Origin: Pilaira anomala
Taxonomy: Eukaryota; Mucoromycota; Mucoromycetes; Mucorales; Mucoraceae
Direction of reading: 5' to 3'
Length of the DNA: 64,000 nucleotides
NCBI GenBank assembly: GCA_025716855.1
Contig: JAIXMQ010000013.1
Span: 310,001 to 374,000, forward strand
Part shown: positions 35,221 to 45,847 of the stretch, one piece after another
Layout of the letters: each line of letters begins with the position of its first letter
Position numbering within the stretch: position 1 is the stretch's first letter
Position numbers and translations under genes: made by a program
The notes under the pieces: generated by a model
Databases searched by the model: none
Told to the model about the DNA's origin: nothing
Seen by the model: the letters and a program-made list of their open reading frames with translations, nothing else

Positions 35221-36962
35221 GTCAAGGTCAAGTAAATATGTTTTAAAACATGAAAAAATTGTCAGGTATTTATATAATTTTTTTAGTCTCGTGATATCGA
35301 AATTAGGTTTCTAATCTTGTTGGCTAGCAGCTCTTTGAAGTAGATTAGTTATCTCTTCTGTGTCAACTTTATGGGTTAAATATATACAAAATATTTCAAA
35401 TATGTAATAAAAAATAAGGACGTCAATATAAATGGCTGTGTGTGTTATATGTACATTTTTTCTACCTTTATTGACGTTTCGTGTATGATAAGAAACAAAC
35501 ATACATTTATGCATATTTTAAATCTCCACAAACTTTGGGCACCATCACATGACCGCAAACAGGTTTATTTAGCACTTTTTTTTTCTATTTCTTTCTCCCT
35601 TTTTTCCTTTTCTTCTTCAAACAAAACATACACATTCTTTAAAACTACCTCTTTGATGACATACAAAATATTGTATCAAGAAATGAACAACTTTGAAATG
35701 TGTATAATAAATAATATCAGTGGTAAGACATATAACTTTATTACGGGAAAAAGTAGCTAACTGTCTAATATATTCCCACGCGTTCTTAAGAATGATTCTA
35801 CACTTATTTTACTTCAAGTCCTTGCGGATAAAATAACTATTTCTTCGTTGGTTGTTAAGCTTTTGTGTTGATATTGCTTAGTTGGTCTAATACAACGGTT
35901 GTTGCCATGGGGAGAATGTCTGATTCAAGATGACTCTATTTTACGTGTAAGAGATCTTCGTCTGGTTGATACTGTTTGGTGTGTGAAATGTTAGTATAGT
36001 CTATACGTATAGTTTAATTGAAAGATTCAGTACTGGCTATCGAAAACAGCTTTTGACCACGAATAACCGATTCCATTATTTGCTGACTTGCTTCTTAACT
36101 GACTCGCAGTACAATATGGGCACCGTAGTCGGGATAGTAGTGCCATTAGTAGAGATGTTCCATCCATCTGAGGTGGCTTCGTTTCGTTGGGAGGAGATAG
36201 CTGGGAAATGGCTTTTTAATTTTACAAAGGTATTTATTTATCGTTTTCGCTCATCATGATGTATCCGTCAAACGTCTCTTTTGCTGACTGTGATGGTTAC
36301 TATATTTGATATATAATCTCTTTCTTTTTAATCTGGCAACATGGTCTTGACTACTACTCTTATATATATATGTCTTGAAATAATTCTTGCTCTTAACAGA
36401 AAACAAAACAAGATAAAATAATCAAAAAGTCAAAAGTCAAAAGTCAAAAGTCAAAAGTCAAAAGTCAAAAAAAAAAAAAAAACAAAAAACAAAAAACAAG
36501 AAAACAAGAAAACAAGAAAACAAGAAACCAAAAAATCAAAAAATCAAACAAAACTACTATAACTGCTCTAGCTAATCCGGGAAGCATCTTTTACACATCT
36601 CTCTTCATTTACTTGCCTAAGGTAAAGTACGTGCAAGCTTTTATACTTTTAAATTCCCAAACCCGAGGCCTTCATATCAAAATTACTTGTCAATTCATAT
36701 TTGGCTCTATCCTTACACAGACAAAATTGGTGGTTTATCTTCTCTAAAGTACCTTTCAATCCTGGTCAAATATCTGCTACAATTATCCGTTCTGCAAACA
36801 TTCGTATACATCAGTTCAATCTCCCTACACTACATATCCGTCTTGAATTCATTTAAAAGTACCACTACATACCTTTTATATATATATATATATATAAAAA
36901 AAAAAAAAACGAATTCAAAGTCTCTCACATATTAAAGTACATAAATAAATTCCTTACATTTA
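35180..36962 (+). repeat. Left arm of the large inverted repeat
   Basis: The arm starts in a long T tract and contains two coding-like blocks also present in the right arm. One is a minus-strand frame at 35311-35514 ending VDTEEITNLLQRAASQQD-stop. The other is a plus-strand block at ~36041-36228 reading PLVEMFHPSEVASFRWEE, followed by a GTATTT donor-like site. A (AAAAGTC)6 microsatellite at 36424-36467 is specific to this arm, and a TA repeat lies at 36876-36895. The coding blocks have no recognised homologue. Confidence 0.75.
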
Positions 36963-38924
36963 TCTCGTTGCTATGATAAAAAAATAGTTCTTGTCAATTT
37001 AAAAGTATGTGGGTTTACCAATGAAATCTATAACAACGGAATCTAGACTAATAACAACCATATAAATAATTACAAAGTGCTCTTTAGTCAGGAGTTTTGT
37101 ACGTTGTTATCCAACCGAGTAGATGTGATCCACGATTATATATGGTCAATTCGAAAGAGTACCTAGAACGTTTATATTCAAAAGCAGAGGAATTGGGTAT
37201 AGATTCATTTAAACCCATCAAAAAGATGGTCCTTCTTATTCAAACACAACTCATCAGGATATTCAAGATATAAAAAGATGATTATTATTTTAGTTTAGAA
37301 GAGCTCTTTCAATTAAAGATGATAATGATGAGCCATAACTTCCTATTGTTTAAGCTCAATCTTTTTTTCAAACATAAAGGTTGTTTTATACAACGTATCC
37401 CTTTTTTTTCGTTCAATCAGTATTTGTAGTGTGGCAGCTTATGTAAAACTATCAGAATAAGTAAAGCAGTTAAAGACGTTGTATGTGGCAAGGGTTTATT
37501 TTAAATGATAAAAAATAAAAAAAATTATTGGGATTTTATTTATTATTTATTTATTTATTTATTATAGTGATTGTGTTTATATTGTAATTTATAGCTTGTA
37601 AGTTTTACAGTGACGTTTTTGTTATGTTATATTTCTATGGTATAAGGCTTTTAGTAATCATATTAAATTCTAGTTGGTTTTTGATATTTACCGTATTTAG
37701 CTTTGTAAGTTTTAATTTGTATTAAGTTTTTAAGTTTTTAAGTTTTTTATGGTAATTACAATATTATGGCAGGTGATGTTTATGGTATGTTACAATATTA
37801 TGGCAGCTGATGTTTATGGTAATCACATGGTTTTACTATTGAAGGTGCTTTTTTTCCCATTTTTGCGCTCTTATATAGAGCACCATTTTTTAGTATGGAC
37901 AAGTTGTGGGTCTTGGAGACGCGAAATTTTTAAGACAAAAAAAAAAGTCATGGAAAGTAAAAAAAATCACGTTAAGTACATGTAGAGAAAAAAATTCTTA
38001 ATTCAAAGACACGTTTCTTTGATATCAAACTTTAATGAAAAGGGTGTATAAACTCTTTTTTTTGAAAAAAAAAAAGAAGGTTGTTTACTTTGTTTTTACA
38101 ACGCGACTTCTCATAAACAAAATGTGCTAAAAAAAAAAAGAAAAAAACTAAACCTTCGAAGGTCATGCCCAATAACCTCCTAAGGTCTTCGTTTAGGGTC
38201 CCAACTACACAAAACCTGTACACAACTTTATGCATTGGGCTACTACCCGGGCATATCTGAGCGAACTCTACCCGAAACCAGGCTGTGCGGCACAAGTAAG
38301 GGCGGAAGGCCTCTCTATCAATTGCTCAAGTTTAGGGCTATAGTATAAGACTAGAACTGTGAGAAAGAAGTTGTTTTTATTTACACGTATTTACTAAGAT
38401 ATTTATATATTTTACTATGGAAAGAAAAGTAAGGGGATTTACTTATCTTAATTTTTTTCTAACACATCCAGCTGAATCCAAGAAATATGTATGGTTTTGT
38501 TAAAGAATTTTGACTCTGTTACAGAAAAAGAAATAGTCTAAATGCTTTTAAAGAAGTTTGCACGAACTACAATATCGGTATGATTTAACTCCCTTATACT
38601 AAACGTTTATCATTTGAACTGAATTCAGTTGATTAAAACAAAGCATTAGAAAAAGGTGTTTACGTTGAATTATGTCATGCAGATACCAATTGCTATCGTC
38701 AATCGCACTGTATGCACACAAATATAATGCCTTTTTTCTTCTTACGTTCTTAAGAAACAACATGGTAAATATCTATCTTTTAATGCGAATGAGTAATCAA
38801 TCAATATTTATACTAACAATAAGACACTTGTTTCATCGAAATAAAATTGACAGAAAGAAATGAATGGTTATAAATTGATTCAAAAGAAAAAAGAAGTGAT
38901 GACAGCTTTATTTTTGCATGTACA
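36963..38924. other. Unique centre of the inverted-repeat element
   Basis: The ~2-kb spacer between the arms has no long open frame. A 41-codon plus-strand frame at 37142-37267 (YLERLYSKAEELGIDSFKPI) looks protein-like. Bases 37408-37508 match, inverted, a sequence at 49964-50052. A GC-richer patch at 38150-38320 stands out. Two copies of a TACAATATTATGGCAG-like phrase at 37756-37810 form a short direct repeat. Confidence 0.5.
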
Positions 38925-38988
38925 AGATGAATGTAAGGAATTTATTTATGTACTTTAATATGTGAGAGACTTTGAATCAGTTTAATTT

Positions 38989-39039
<51 letters not shown>

Positions 39040-39478
39040 GAAAAGGTATGTAGTGGTAATTTTAAATTAATTCAAGACGGATATGTAGTGTAGGAGATTA
39101 ATGATGTATACAAGTGTTTGAAAAACGGATAATTGCAGCAAATATTTGACCAGGATTGAAAGGTACTTCAGAGAAGATAAACCACCAATTTTGTCTGTGT
39201 AAGGATAGAGCCAAATATGAATTGAGAAGTAATTTTGATATGAGTTTGGGAATTAAAAAGTATACAAGCTTGCAAGTACTTTATCTTAGGCGATTAAATG
39301 AAGAGAGATGTGTAAAAGATGCTTTCCGGAATAGCCAGAGCAGTTATAGTAGTTTTTTTTTTTTTGATTTTTTGATTTTTGTTTTCTTGTTTTCTTGTTT
39401 TCTTGTTTTCTTGTTTTCTTGTTTTCTTGTTTTCTTGTTTTTTGTTTTTTTTTTTTTTTTTTTTTGTTTTTTGTTTTT

Positions 39479-39513
<35 letters not shown>

Positions 39514-40699
39514 CTGTTAAGAGCAAGGATTATTTCAAGACATATATATATAAGAGTAGTAGTCAAGATCATGTTGCCAGATTAAAAAGAAAGAGATTAC
39601 ATATCAAATAGTAACAACCATATCACAGTCAACAAAAGAGACGTTTGACGAATACATCATGATGAGCAAGAAAGATAATAAATACCTTTGTAAAATTAAA
39701 AAGCCATTTCCCAGCTATCTCCTCCCAACGAAACGAAGCCACCTCAGATGGATGGAACATCTCTACTAATGGCACTACTATCCCGACTACGGTGCCCATA
39801 TTGTACTGCGAGTCAGTTAAGAAGCAAGTCAGCAAATAATGGAATCGGTTATTCGTGGTCAAAAGCTGTTTTCGATAGCCAGTACTGAATCTTTCAATTA
39901 AACTATACGTATAGACTATACTAACATTCACACACCAAACAGTATCAACCAGACGAAGATCTCTTACACGTAAATAGAGTCATCTTGAATCAGACATTCT
40001 CCCCATGGCAACAACCGTTGTATTAGACCAACCAAGCAATATCAAGACAAAAGCTTAGCAACCAAGAAGAAATAGCCATTTTATACGCAAGGACTTGAAG
40101 TAAAATAAGTGTAGAATCATTCTTAAGAACACGTGTGGGAATATATTAGACAGTTAGCTACTTTTTCCCTAATAAAGTTATATGTCTTACCACTGATATT
40201 ATTTATTATGCACATCTCAAAGTTGTTCATTTCTTGATACAATATCTTGTATGTCATCAAAGAGGTAGTTTTAAAGAATGTGTATGTTTTATTTGAAGAA
40301 GAAAAGAAAAGAAAAAAAAAAAGAAAGAAATAGAAAAAAAAAAGTGCTAAAAATAAACCTGTTTGCGGTCATGTGATGGCGCCTAAAGTTTGTGGAGATT
40401 TAAAATATGCATAAATGTATGTTTGTTTCTTATCATACACGAAATGTCAATAAAGGTAGAAAAAATGTACATATAACACACACAGCCATTTATATTGACG
40501 TCCTTATTTTTTATTACATATTTGAAATATTTTGTATATATTTAACCCATAAAGTTGACACAGAAGAGATAACTAATCTACTTCAAAGAGCTGCTAGCCA
40601 ACAAGATTAGAAACCTAATTTCGATATCACGAGACTAAAAAAATTATATAAATACCTGACAATTTTTTCATGTTTTAAAACATATTTACTTACCTTGAC

Positions 40700-40738
<39 letters not shown>
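38925..40738 (-). repeat. Right arm of the large inverted repeat
   Basis: Reverse-complement counterpart of the left arm. The minus-strand frame at 39629-39931 extends the shared block to 100 codons and includes TTNNRFHYLLTCFLTDSQYN. The plus-strand frame at 40407-40610 is the same 67-codon product as in the left arm. Arm-specific changes include a ~46-base T tract at 38991-39036 and a (TTTTCTTG)n run at 39380-39440 in place of the left arm's heptamer repeat. A one-base indel relative to the left arm near 39931 opens the upstream frame. Confidence 0.75.
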
Positions 40739-40740
<2 letters not shown>

Positions 40741-41525
40741 TCAAATCATCGAAAATTTGACTTTAAAGCACTTCAATGACTTCCAACACATAAAAACTTG
40801 ATGAAAAAGCCACATTAGCATGGAAATTTTCTCTATATAAAAAAAAATAGCTACTTTATTAGGAGGACTTATTAAAGCAAGAGACTTTATAAGTAGAATA
40901 CAATGGAGAGATAAATATATATAAGGGATTCCAATATGTAAAGAAATAAAAATATGAAATATAATAAAATAATTAAATTAATAGAGATTTTCTATTATTT
41001 TTTATAACAGACAATTAAGATACACTGCTGTAAAAGATCATCATTGTTAGGTATTAAGAATAATAAAATAAGATGTCTGCATATTTTTTTATATGCGACT
41101 AAAACATTTAAACCGCGCCATCAATTTTTATATCACAGGAATTTTGCCTATTTGTTTCTCTCGCTATTTTCTTTTAATTGCCAGGCATGTACTATATTGT
41201 GTGATTGTATTGGGTATGTTGCGATGTCCGTATCGCAGAACATTCATAATGCTCTGACATGCCTCAATCAGCACTTCTTGAAGTGTAATACTCTAGTTGC
41301 ATGCTGTTGCAATAGTGCAGATCTCGACTTTTCTTTTTGCTGCAGTAATTAATTTAACCACCGGATGATTTCCGACTCCAAAAGTTTACTTTTCGAGGGT
41401 TAAGTGTATTACTGTATGAGTTTTATAATATTTTATGCCAGTTTCGTTCTGGGTTTCTTTTGTCGAGTATCGTGTTCTATTGTGGTAGGGATAGTTGATG
41501 TATTTGATCCTTGATTTCTTTATGA
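40739..41525. other. A+T-rich spacer, no supported gene
   Basis: About 790 bases to the right of the inverted-repeat element. A 102-codon frame at 41044-41352 is Cys- and Phe-rich with no recognisable motif and has no support beyond being open. A short less A+T-biased stretch lies at 41185-41345. Confidence 0.4.
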
Positions 41526-41951
41526 GAACAGACGTGTATTGGTGATGATATTGGTGCTAGTGCTTGTGTTGGAAATATTGGTGTTAATGCTGGTGTCAAT
41601 GATATTGGTGCTAATGTTTGTTTCGGTGATATTGGTGCTAATTCTGATGCTGGTGCTAATGCTGGTGTTGGTAATATTGTTGCTAATGCTGGTGTTGTTG
41701 ATATTGGTACTAATGCTGGTGCCGATGATATTTATGCTAGTGCTTGTTTTGGTGATACTGGTGCTAATGCTGGTGTTGGTAATATTGTTGCTAATGCTGG
41801 CGTTGTTGATATTGGTACTAATGCTGGTGTCGATGATATTTATGCTAGTGCTTGTTTTGGTGATATTGGTGATATTGGTGCTAATGCTGATGCTGATGCT
41901 GGTGCTGATGCTGGTGCTAATGCTGGTATTGCTAAGGAATCTATTGGTTAA
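41526..41951 (+). repeat. Degenerate coding tandem repeat (Gly-Ala-Asn-Ala / Asp-Ile-Gly units)
   Basis: An open frame of 141 codons, without its own ATG, is built from units such as GDIGANAGVGNIVANAGVVD and IYASACFG. It ends with KESIG-stop at 41949-41951. The same DNA is open in another frame that gives an implausible all Val/Leu/Met chain. The Gly/Ala/Asn/Asp frame looks like an extracellular or surface repeat protein and is more likely the real or ancestral frame. No signal peptide or start is visible, so it may be an exon or a relic. Confidence 0.45.
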
Positions 41952-42226
41952 ACTTGGTTCTGTGAATTATTTTTGATGCCAAACAATTCACTCATGACTG
42001 GTCTTGGTTTATTGAAAGTCAAAGGTAAAACAAAAAAAAGGGGGGGGGGGTATTTGTGTTGTTGTGTATATATGATGATGGCAAAGGATATATGTATATG
42101 GACATATTTCTTATCACCTTTTTGACCTATCATTTTTTTTAGAATGTAATCTCAATTATTTTTTTTTACGGGTATCATTTTCTGTTATTGTTCATTTTCC
42201 CATCTTTGGTTCAATCTTCCCATTCA

Positions 42227-42920
42227 GTTTTATTCTATGGCAGTCTTGGGATAAAACCTGAGGTGTCAACTATTGACATTGGACACTTGTTATGGCAACT
42301 GGTGGTGGGCTATACAGTTTCCTTTTTACGGCGATGGACCATTTGGAATTTTAAACAGTAATCAATTTTGGGTGTACCCATTGGTAAGTGTTGTGTGTTT
42401 TCGAAAAAAAAAAGGGGGAAAGGGAAGATAGTTGCGGCAATTATACGGACTCAATTTTCTGATCTGACTTTATTCTTTGGCAGCCTTGGGATAAACTCTG
42501 GGACATAAACTATCGACAGTGGAAGATGGTTGTGTCAATGAAAAAGGCTCGATCTTCTTGTGAGTCACCCTTTTTAACGGGATTCTAATACACATTTACT
42601 TGGTAGATGCAACTTCCTTTTCTCTTTTTCTTTTTATACATATATATTACTCTCTCTCATTCTTTTCTCATCGTGATTGATTGAACATGTGCTATAGTTA
42701 TAGGTGTAGGTGTAGTCATTTTCGATATTATTACTGGTGTTGGTACAAAATTCATTCGTGAAGAGTAAGACTTGGTTCTGTGTATCTCCTTTGGTGACAA
42801 GTAGTTCATTCGCGGTAAGCACTGGTTCTATGTGTCGCTTTTGGTGGATTCAAACTTGTTATCTGATCTCATTCTTTGGGGGTATCAAATATCGACAGTG
42901 TAAGACAGATACGTCAATGG
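42227..42920 (+). repeat. Three diverged copies of a ~70-90 bp module
   Basis: Related blocks start near 42227, 42450 and 42858. Each has TTTATTCT(A/T)TGG or similar, then GGGATAAA or a shortened form, then TATCGACAGTG-like sequence and a GTCAATG-like end. The spacing of roughly 220 and 400 bases and the sequence decay suggest an old tandem array. No product is recognised. Confidence 0.4.
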
Positions 42921-43113
42921 TAAGGACTCAATCATCTTATGTGATCTTCTTATTATTAACCATACCCCCTTTTTTATTTTCATTTTTTTTTTTTATTATT
43001 TGTGTGTATATTTATATTAATCTCCCTTTCTTTCTTTACTATGCTCGATTCAAGAGATGAACTTGAACACTGAGCTCTTAGTAAGGAAGTTTGGTGAACC
43101 AAAGGTGTGTTGA

Positions 43114-43234
43114 TGAAGAAGTTAATGCTGTTACTGGTGATAATACTGGCACTGATGATAATGATGGTACTGATGATAATGCTGGCACTGATGATAATGC
43201 TGATGTTACTGTTGTTGTTTTTAATATATTTTAA
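43114..43234 (+). repeat. Short coding-like acidic repeat (Gly-Thr-Asp-Asp-Asn)
   Basis: A frame reading EEVNAVTGDNTGTDDNDGTD and continuing with further GTDDNA units ends with TAA at 43232-43234. Its Gly/Asp/Asn/Thr repeat style resembles the unit at 41526-41951, suggesting debris of one repetitive gene family. It has no start codon in context. Confidence 0.35.
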
Positions 43235-44476
43235 AAGAAAGGAGGGCAAACCCTTGTTTTTTTTTCTCAATTTCTTTCTCTACTAAAGGTAGGTGTTTCC
43301 TCTCTTGGAACTATTGTATAATGGGAAATAGTTATGAGTATTTGAGGTTTCAATTGAAAGACGAGAAACCTAAACAAGCATCAATTGGTGTTGGCGTTAG
43401 AGTAAGTGTGGTAAATTTGTTTTTTACTTGTTGAAAAAGAATGTCAATAAACTTCTTTTTTGTTTTTGTTTTCGTTTCTAAACTGATTTGAGTTGCTACT
43501 AGAGTTGACTATCTCCTTCCCGCGCGTCGTCCGTTCAGTTTTATTTATGTGTAATAACGCCTTTACCAAACAGATATTAAAGGAATAATAGTTGGTATTA
43601 TTATAAACTTTAGTAATATGATGGCTCGTTCTTTTGTTCGATATTGTCAGTTCATGTTAGTAATGTCATTGTCCTATAAAGAGTAATGGCCAATTTTTAA
43701 TGATTCTGTTTTCTGACAAGCGTATTCTGCGTTTGTAGTAGGTCTTGAGTCGTTCATGAATGGTTCGTGCAGTTTAATCTGCGTGCAACAATAATATGAC
43801 ATATGTATAGCACACGCCCATCTTCCACCCACCTAATACATAAGCTATGTAGATGTTGAAGAGGGATCGGATGGATTGTTGTTCTTATCTCGGTAGTTTT
43901 CTCTGGGAGAATGTAACAAATCAAGTAATTTAGTTGTTATGGATAGTTATTCGTCTCATTTAACTTTTATTCTCTACTCTGATTTTTACATATATTTATG
44001 TTTTTTTTTCTCTTTTATGTATGTATCTGACTGTAGTCTTCATTTACTGTACTAGTATATTGAAACAGTTTTATTATTTTTATTTTTTGTTTACAGGCTA
44101 CATATAATATCACTATTTAATATTGATAGATAAGTAATGTACTTCTGCTAGTAACAGCCGTTCTTATCCCAACACAAGGTAGCTAAGCTTGTATCGAGAC
44201 TGTTACCAGTAAATATCTCTTATTTTCTATTACCTAATATGAATTGAATATTTGTTTTATTCTCAATATTATTTTATTATTTGATTCTGGTTAGAAAACC
44301 ATTGATCTTATTTTTCATCAATTTATATATGCATTTGAATACAGAATATTTCCTTTGGTTCAAGATATTGATAATAATATACAATGTTATAACATGTATA
44401 TAATTATGAAATTTCAGGTTTTTATTATAATGTTTAGTTTATAACCCTGATCTACTACTTATATATTAATAAGTAG
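43235..44476. other. Spacer with one possible first exon
   Basis: About 1.24 kb, mostly A+T-rich. At 43321 an ATG opens MGNSYEYLRFQLKDEKPKQA followed by SIGVGVR and a perfect GTAAGT donor, so an isolated first exon is possible, but no matching downstream exon was found. The rest holds nothing I can support. Confidence 0.35.
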
Positions 44477-44640
44477 ATATGTACAAACTGGCACAAGTGA
44501 TATAATTCATTACCTTCTAATATTCGCTTGATGCATTTGACAGCCAATGATCGAGATTTCTTGGATAATTCTGTTTTCTTGTTGACCTAAAAAATCAACT
44601 TGACTAAAGTTGAATGGCTTGACATGAAAATTCGTACAAT
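44477..44640 (-). pseudogene. Truncated second copy of the MIT-domain gene's repeat region
   Basis: The minus strand reads KTELSKKSRSLAVKCIKRIL and continues EGNELYHLCQFV, closely matching the frame at 45979-46133. An in-frame stop precedes it (LIF-stop-VNKKT). Similarity ends abruptly at 44640, where the Tc1-like element begins. This is a partial duplicate of the neighbouring gene. Confidence 0.65.
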
Positions 44641-44641
44641 C

Positions 44642-45754
44642 CCCTACAAATATTCGCGTCAAAAAAGTTAAGGAAGGACATGTATTCATTATTTTCTCTT
44701 TAAATCAATACAAAACTTTAGTTATGACTGAAATAAAGAGTACTAAAAAAAAGCCGCTAGGCACCGTGTACCGAATTATTAGGGATGGGATACACAGAAG
44801 ACGAAGTACCTCGTGAACAAAAAAAGAGAACGCCCTCCAAAGTTTTCAGATCGAGATATTAGATCAGTAGTTAACTATACAAAGGGTCAGAGAAGGGAAA
44901 CTTTGGCGGAAATTACGAATGAATGTAACATCGATGCTCATCCTGACACCATTCGAAAAATGTTGAAGAATACAGGGCTTAACAACAGAATAGCATATAT
45001 GAAGCCATTTTTAATGCCCAGGCATATCGTCATGAGGAAGATCTTTGCAAATGAGCAATTATTATGGACACTTGATGACTGAAAACAGGTAATTTGGACT
45101 GATGAATCAACCTTTGAGTTAGGTAAAAATTATCGGCAAATTCGGGTACGGCGTAAGGCTAATGAAGGCTGTATAGGATCAACATTAAAAAGTGGAAGAA
45201 CATCAGTGATGGTATGGGGGCTATAGCTCACGATAAGAAGTCTGAGCTAGTGATTTTAGACAAGGGAAGGCATACGGCAACTGATTTTGTTGATCCAGTA
45301 TATGAAGGCCCATTACTTGGATTTATGGTTGGATTCACTGACCCTATTTTGATGGAGGATAGTTCCCCCACGCATAGGACTAAAAGATCGCAGATTTGGA
45401 GAGACGAGCATGACTTGCGGAAGCTTGTATGGCCCGCTCAATCACCGGATTTAAATCCTATTGAAAATTTATGGGCGATGATGAAAAATCAGGTAGTTAC
45501 ACAAGTTACACAATCAATCTGACACCACTGAAGACCTCATAAAAAATATCAAGGAAGCATGGGAGAACATCTCTTAACCATTTGGTTGAGAGTATGCGAG
45601 CACGGGCTGGCGCTTTAAGGGAAAATAAAGGAAAAAGCAACCGTTATTGATTACTCCTTTATTGTATAATTTGTATCAAAATAAACCTATACTTTTCTTA
45701 CATCGAATGAAAGCTAAAAAGCTTATCTCAATTTTTTGTACTTCGAAGTGCTGT
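44642..45754 (+). mobile_element. Decayed Tc1/mariner-type transposon
   Basis: The ~1.1-kb unit starts exactly where the duplicated gene piece ends. Its ends are only loosely inverted: the right end read inwards is CAGCACTTCGAAGTACAAAA, and the left has TATTCGCGTCAAAAAAGTTA. It encodes the broken transposase described separately. A TA target duplication is not clear, so the exact boundaries are approximate. Confidence 0.6.
44724..45523 (+). pseudogene. Tc1-like transposase, frame-disrupted
   Basis: The N-terminal helix-turn-helix region is followed by RDIRSVVNYTKGQRRETLAE, then the catalytic core with TDESTFEL (first Asp), LMEDSSPTHRT (second Asp) and SPDLNPIENLW (third acidic residue). The DDE triad is therefore intact. 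The frame is broken by a TGA at 45080 (LDD-stop-KQVIW, where Trp is expected), a one-base loss in the G run near 45219 (MVWG/AIAH) and a shift near 44818. The copy should be inactive. Confidence 0.85.
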
Positions 45755-45847
45755 TGTCTAACTGTTTTTAAATAAAAGAAAAAAAAACAAAAACAAATTT
45801 TTATTCTTTGTTTTTAGTGATTTTGACACGGGGATTGTAAAAATTAT

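Larger units (their letters stand above)
35180..40738. mobile_element. Large foldback-like element: ~1.8-kb inverted arms around a ~2-kb centre
   Basis: Sequence from the T tract at 35180 to about 36962 reappears in reverse complement from about 38925 to the A tract ending at 40738. Order and spacing of landmarks agree over the whole arm: TAGGTCAAGGTCAAG at the outer edge, a CATAAATGTATG segment, the NNRFHYLL coding block, GGAAGCATCTTTTAC, and AAAGTCTCTCACATATT at the inner edge. The outer ends are a T tract on one side and an A tract on the other. The best-conserved part (outer 300 bases) differs at very few positions, so the duplication is young or homogenised. No transposase I recognise is encoded. 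This could be a foldback transposon, two head-to-head copies of one element, or a segmental palindrome. Confidence 0.7.

Noticed and set aside
36424..36467. Regular short repeat resembling a CRISPR-like or satellite array
   Set aside because: It is a plain (AAAAGTC)n microsatellite with no spacers, and the genome is eukaryotic.
38150..38320. GC-richer patch in the element centre considered as a tRNA-derived SINE
   Set aside because: No recognisable A and B boxes in the correct order on either strand.
39294..39585. Lys-rich and Phe/Leu-rich frames on both strands
   Set aside because: They are translations of T/A and TTTTCTTG simple repeats within the right arm.
41539..41976. Long frame encoding an almost pure Val/Leu/Met protein
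   Set aside because: It is the shifted reading of the Gly-Ala-Asn DNA repeat; composition is implausible for a membrane protein with no charged loops, and the other frame is more protein-like.
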